DNA from: Bacteroidaceae bacterium
GTDB taxonomy: Bacteria; Bacteroidota; Bacteroidia; Bacteroidales; Bacteroidaceae
Assembly: GCA_017427065.1 (NCBI GenBank)
Contig: JAFRTL010000021.1
Coordinates: 49,576-113,575 of the forward strand
DNA length: 64,000 nt
Direction: 5' to 3'
Part shown: positions 60,661-64,000 of the stretch, one piece after another
Layout of the letters: the number at the start of each line of letters is the position of its first letter
Numbering within the stretch: position 1 is the first letter of the stretch
Notes under the pieces: model-generated
The model's database searches: none
Told to the model about the DNA's origin: nothing
What the model saw: the letters and a program-made list of their open reading frames with translations, nothing else
Position numbers and translations under genes: made by a program

Positions 60661-61068
60661 TTAGTCTATTTCTACTCTTATCAATTTATGCATGAGACGA
60701 GTGCCTCCAGATTCAGGCATTTCTTGCCAAAGTATTTCACCTTTACTCAATTTTCCGGTACTGAAGTAAATCGTATGGCCTTCGCTGGTGGTCAGTTGCA
60801 CCCTCAAGCCATGATTTTGCAACTGGTAGGTGTAGCTCACAGTGATTCCACGCTCTCCTACAAAGCAGGTACACGTATTATCTGCACTGAAAATCCAAAT
60901 AGACGCATCTGTCATCGTGGCATTCTTGTCTATAGGAGCCACTTCCCATGCACCTAACAGCTCTTTCTGACTGATGCCTGTAAGTGCATCGTCATCGTCA
61001 CTGCAAGCAGTAAAATTCATTGTCAATAAGAGGGTTGCAAGTAACCCTAAAAATCTAAGTGCCTTCAT
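60661..61068 (-). CDS. Small lipoprotein, 135 residues
   Basis: The start at 61068 gives MKALRFLGLLATLLLTMNFTAC, a signal peptide with a lipobox; the frame upstream to 61170 overlaps uvrD and is not likely translated. The acidic SDDDDALTG after the Cys may be an export signal to the surface, as often in Bacteroidales. The rest (LLGAWEVAP, WIFSADNTCTCFV, YQLQNHGLRVQL) is beta-rich like lipocalin-type small lipoproteins, but I do not assign a family. It is cotranscribed with nspC. Confidence 0.75.
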   Translation of the reverse strand: MKALRFLGLLATLLLTMNFTACSDDDDALTGISQKELLGAWEVAPIDKNATMTDASIWIFSADNTCTCFVGERGITVSYTYQLQNHGLRVQLTTSEGHTIYFSTGKLSKGEILWQEMPESGGTRLMHKLIRVEID

Positions 61069-61107
61069 AATGCTAAGTTTTAATTGTAAGTATTTGTATT
61101 GTAAATG

Positions 61108-61138
61108 CAAAAATACAAAAACCTTGCATGCGTACAAG
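61108..61138 (-). promoter_or_regulatory. Promoter of the lipoprotein-nspC unit
   Basis: Minus-strand TATTTTTG (61108-61115), 19-base spacer, CTTG (61135-61138). Confidence 0.6.
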
Positions 61139-61144
61139 AACTTT

Positions 61145-63502
61145 TTAGCTAATAACCTTAAATCTGGCAAATCTCAGCAACAACTGTTTGGTACCTGCAT
61201 TGCGGAACTCGATGGTCGCTTTGGCATTGTCGCCGCTGCCTTCTACCTTTTTCACTTCACCGATGCCGAAGCGGTCGTGCTGTATAAGTTGTCCCACTTG
61301 AAGCGCTGCAGCGGTGCTACTACTGCTTCCTGCTGATGGCGCCACACTTGATACACGCTTCAGATTTCGTGTAACAGGCGTTATCGTTGGACGTGGCGTA
61401 GGTTTGTCCTCCGTTGGGAAGAAACTCCTGCGTGGTTGACTGTAGTCGCTGCTGCGTGACGTAAAGCGCGGAGCACTGCTTTCGCCCCATTGTCCGCCAA
61501 AAGAAGGCTTACTTTGCCGTGGCACATAGTCATCGTTTTGCTGAGGCTTCAGATACTTCACATCAATGTCGCGCAAGAAACGGCTCGGTTGCGAGAACTC
61601 CATCTTGCCGTAGCGGAAACGCATCTTCGCAAAGGTGAGGTAGCAATGCTTCTCGGCACGTGTGATGGCCACATAAAACAGACGACGCTCTTCTTCCAGT
61701 GCCCGCATGGATTCTCCCGACATAGCACTTGGGAAGAGGTTCTCCTCCAATCCTACCACGAAGACCGTACCAAATTCCAGTCCTTTGGCCGAATGCACCG
61801 TCATGATGGTGATGCGTGCGCCATCGTCATCAGTATCAGAGTCTTGGTCGGTCAATAGAGAAATCTCAGAGAGGTAGTCAGACAGTGAGATATGCTCATA
61901 GCCTTCTTCCAAACGGCCGTCGGTGAAGTCCTTCAATCCGTTGGTAAGTTCTTCGATGTTCTCCTTCTTGCTCATGCCCTCAGGGGTACTGTCGGCCATC
62001 ACATCTGCGATGATACCACTGGCCTTAATGATGTCGAATCCCAGTTCGTAGGCATTGCGATCCGGAGTTTGGGAGATAAAGCCCACAATCAGTTCGCGGA
62101 AGGCCTGGAGCATGGAAAGCGTCCCTTTCGAGACCGCCAATCCATAGGTATCTGGAGCGCTGATAACCTCCCAAAGACTGACGTGATGCTCTGATGCCTG
62201 CTGTGCAATTCTTCCCACAGTAGTGTCGCCAATCCCTCGTGCAGGATAGTTGATGATACGCTTGAAGGCTTCCTCATCGTGAGGATTCACCACCACTCGG
62301 AAGTAAGCGATGATGTCCTTGATTTCCTTGCGCTGATAGAAAGAGAGTCCGCCATAGACACGGTAAGGCATATTGCGCTTACGGAACACTTCCTCGAACA
62401 CGCGACTCTGTGCATTGGTGCGGTAAAGGATGGCAAAGTCGGAGTAGGAGAGCCCTTCCTTTCGTCGCAGTTCTGCAATCTTGTTGGCCACGATTTCTGC
62501 CTCTTCTGCATCACTGTAAGCTTGATAGAGACCGATGCTTTCGCCTTCCTCGTTCTTCGAGAATACATCCTTTGGGATGCGACTCATGTTCTTCTCTATT
62601 AAGCTGTTGGCCGCTTGAACGATGGTCTGTGTAGAGCGGTAGTTCTGTTCCAGTTTGAAGATCTTGGCTCCATTAAACACCTTCGTAAAGTTGAGGATAT
62701 TGTCGATCTCTGCACCGCGGAAAGAGTAGATACTCTGGGCATCGTCACCCACCACGCATACCTTGCCGTGATGAATCCCCAGTTGCATCACGATGCAGTG
62801 CTGCGCGTAGTTGGTATCTTGGTACTCGTCCACGAGGATGAACTTGAACTGGTCTTGATACTTTGCCAGCACTTCGGGATGTTCCTTAAACAGGATATAA
62901 GTGTAGAGAAGCAGGTCGTCAAAGTCCATCGCATCCGCTTGCTTCAGTCGATTCCAGTAGTGCTGGTAGATATCGCATACCTGTGGGATGTGCGCCTTGC
63001 AGTCAGACTCATACACTTCTGGATTGGCACCATAGCGGGCGGGAGTCACCAGACGGTTCTTGGCATTGCTAATGCGGTTCTGTACGGTGGCAGGCTTATA
63101 CACCTTCTCGTCCAATCCCATCTCCTTGATGATGGTGCGGATGAGACTCTTACTGTCGGCAGTGTCATACACGGTGAAATTGTGTGAGAAGCCCAAGCAG
63201 TCGCTTTCTGTATGTAGGATGCGGAGGAAGATGCTATGGAACGTACCCATCCAGAGGTAATGTGCCCGACGTTCACCCACCAGTCGGCCAATGCGCTCCT
63301 TCATTTCGCGGGCAGCCTTGTTCGTAAAGGTCAGTGCTAGGATGTTCCAGGGATCCAAGCCTTGTTCCAGCAAGTAGGCTATCTTGTAAGTCAGCACACG
63401 GGTCTTGCCAGAGCCTGCTCCAGCAATCACCAGCGACGGTCCATCGCAATAGAGCACAGCTTTCTGTTGTCCTTCATTCAGTTCGTTCAAGTAATCCTGC
63501 AT
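61145..63502 (-). CDS. uvrD: UvrD/PcrA-type ATP-dependent DNA helicase
   Basis: A 785-residue superfamily 1A helicase moving 3' to 5', used in repair and clearing of replication blocks. Walker A GAGSGKT lies at 28-34; the Walker B region VDEYQDTNYAQ, GDDAQSIYSFRGA, LEQNYRSTQ, TVHSAKGLEF and VAITRAEK are all present. The C-terminal part has a Ser/Pro-rich linker (about 665-720) and a terminal domain with LIQHDRFGIGEVKKVEG, a PcrA-type Tudor-like end that contacts RNA polymerase. It is transcribed alone from the promoter at 63549-63580. Confidence 0.94.
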   Translation of the reverse strand: MQDYLNELNEGQQKAVLYCDGPSLVIAGAGSGKTRVLTYKIAYLLEQGLDPWNILALTFTNKAAREMKERIGRLVGERRAHYLWMGTFHSIFLRILHTESDCLGFSHNFTVYDTADSKSLIRTIIKEMGLDEKVYKPATVQNRISNAKNRLVTPARYGANPEVYESDCKAHIPQVCDIYQHYWNRLKQADAMDFDDLLLYTYILFKEHPEVLAKYQDQFKFILVDEYQDTNYAQHCIVMQLGIHHGKVCVVGDDAQSIYSFRGAEIDNILNFTKVFNGAKIFKLEQNYRSTQTIVQAANSLIEKNMSRIPKDVFSKNEEGESIGLYQAYSDAEEAEIVANKIAELRRKEGLSYSDFAILYRTNAQSRVFEEVFRKRNMPYRVYGGLSFYQRKEIKDIIAYFRVVVNPHDEEAFKRIINYPARGIGDTTVGRIAQQASEHHVSLWEVISAPDTYGLAVSKGTLSMLQAFRELIVGFISQTPDRNAYELGFDIIKASGIIADVMADSTPEGMSKKENIEELTNGLKDFTDGRLEEGYEHISLSDYLSEISLLTDQDSDTDDDGARITIMTVHSAKGLEFGTVFVVGLEENLFPSAMSGESMRALEEERRLFYVAITRAEKHCYLTFAKMRFRYGKMEFSQPSRFLRDIDVKYLKPQQNDDYVPRQSKPSFGGQWGESSAPRFTSRSSDYSQPRRSFFPTEDKPTPRPTITPVTRNLKRVSSVAPSAGSSSSTAAALQVGQLIQHDRFGIGEVKKVEGSGDNAKATIEFRNAGTKQLLLRFARFKVIS

Positions 63503-63548
63503 ATCTATTTGTTTCTTTATCCTAGCTCTTTTTGGCCTAAAGAGAAGA

Positions 63549-63580
63549 CAAAGTTACTCATTCTTCCCTATCTTTCCAAA
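63549..63580 (-). promoter_or_regulatory. Promoter of uvrD
   Basis: Minus-strand TTTG (63577-63580), 20-base spacer, TAACTTTG (63549-63556): full consensus. Confidence 0.75.
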
Positions 63581-64000
63581 CAGATGCGCATATATTGTTC
63601 TCAAAAAGTCAAAGGTCGCTGCTATTTCCGGATTAGCGATGACGAAATTACAACACGCGAACACGTGTCGCCAAATTTTTAACACTTTTTCGAGGGTTGG
63701 AATCTTAAAAAGTATTAATTATTTTACGCTTTCTAATGTATTAAAATATGTCAATAACACGAAAAATGGCCGAAGTAGTCGGGGCGGCGAAAGCGTCCAT
63801 TTGATTTTCCTAACTAGGGAAATTATTTTTGCTAGTTAGAAAGGCAATTTTTACGTAGTTTAGGAAGCAAAATTGACTTGCGAAAATTATCTCGGTATCT
63901 CGGTATCTCGGTTATTTTTTTGCCTATCATTTCTGCTTCCTCCGCTCTGAAATTTACATATATTATACTATTTATATTATATATAAATATATAATATAAA
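63581..64000. other. Gene-free right edge of the window
   Basis: No supported gene; a 32-codon frame at 63584-63682 (MRIYCSQKVKGRCYFRISDD) has no recognisable family. An 8-base inverted repeat CTAACTAG/CTAGTTAG lies at 63810-63839, a triple 8 bp repeat at 63888-63911, and the last 45 bases are almost pure A/T with palindromic TATATAA tracts. It may be the regulatory region of a gene beyond the window. Confidence 0.5.
63888..63911 (+). repeat. Three tandem copies of TATCTCGG
   Basis: Perfect units at 63888, 63896 and 63904, 8 bases each, followed by T-rich sequence. Possibly a slippage-prone tract or stacked operator half sites. Confidence 0.8.

Noticed and set aside
63584-63682. 32-codon plus-strand frame (MRIYCSQKVKG...)
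   Set aside because: Too short to support without a recognisable family; listed only within the right-edge region.

Overview
The window looks like the chromosome of an anaerobic Bacteroidales bacterium, most likely Prevotella-like. That placement is an inference from three things seen directly. Many promoters match the Bacteroidetes pattern (TTTG, 18-20 bases, TAnnTTTG). The protein families are typical of the order (Porin_10, DUF4494, DUF4298, reverse rubrerythrin, secreted Cys peptidases of family C69, NspC). Ribosome-binding sites are weak and A-rich. Most of the window is ordinary core chromosome with intact genes. No phage, plasmid, insertion sequence or CRISPR array was found.

Layout. 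1-6.9 kb: the end of a TPR gene and ridA, then a minus-strand operon glnS, TPR, dedA, DUF4494, yggS, folC. 6.9-8.0 kb: a gene-poor stretch with two candidate small transcripts. 8.0-11.1 kb: an aromatic and Ser/Thr/Gly-rich secreted protein and a FadL-like outer-membrane protein. 11.2-12.4 kb: a relic of a sigma factor, then nested inverted repeats and a 4 x 22 bp tandem repeat. 12.4-15.1 kb: a metallophosphoesterase, reverse rubrerythrin and a TIM-barrel lipoprotein. 15.3-18.1 kb: nadE between two direct copies of a structured non-coding repeat of about 330 bp. 18.1-23.2 kb: a solute-binding protein, a porin, small proteins, a TPR protein and tRNA-Val.

23.4-34.5 kb is one long minus-strand arabinose operon: galM, Na+/sugar symporter, araD, araA, araB, GH51 arabinofuranosidase, transketolase, rpiB. 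It carries arabinose from release and uptake to xylulose 5-phosphate and into the pentose phosphate pathway. A GH43 lipoprotein at 54.5 kb may supply substrate. 34.7-37.9 kb holds alanine dehydrogenase, a Crp/Fnr regulator and an alkaline-phosphatase homologue that has lost catalytic residues. A perfect Fnr-like palindrome at the end of the regulator gene sits where an activator of the phosphatase gene would bind. 38-47.4 kb: an S15-like hydrolase, an M23 peptidase, two tandem C69 dipeptidases, a phosphosugar mutase and riboflavin synthase. 47.4-54.3 kb: nudC, mltG, tRNA-Thr, dnaJ-grpE, a CPBP protease, a 5'-nucleotidase and tRNA-Ser. 56.3-63.5 kb: tRNA-Asp, a lipid kinase, an agmatine-deiminase-like enzyme, a five-gene tRNA array with duplicated Gly and Leu genes, nspC, a small lipoprotein and a UvrD helicase.

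The most interesting items are the phosphatase pseudoenzyme with its candidate Fnr-type control, the hairpin-built repeats flanking nadE, the nested-palindrome island, and the unassigned small transcripts. All functions are read from sequence patterns and family knowledge; no database search was run.
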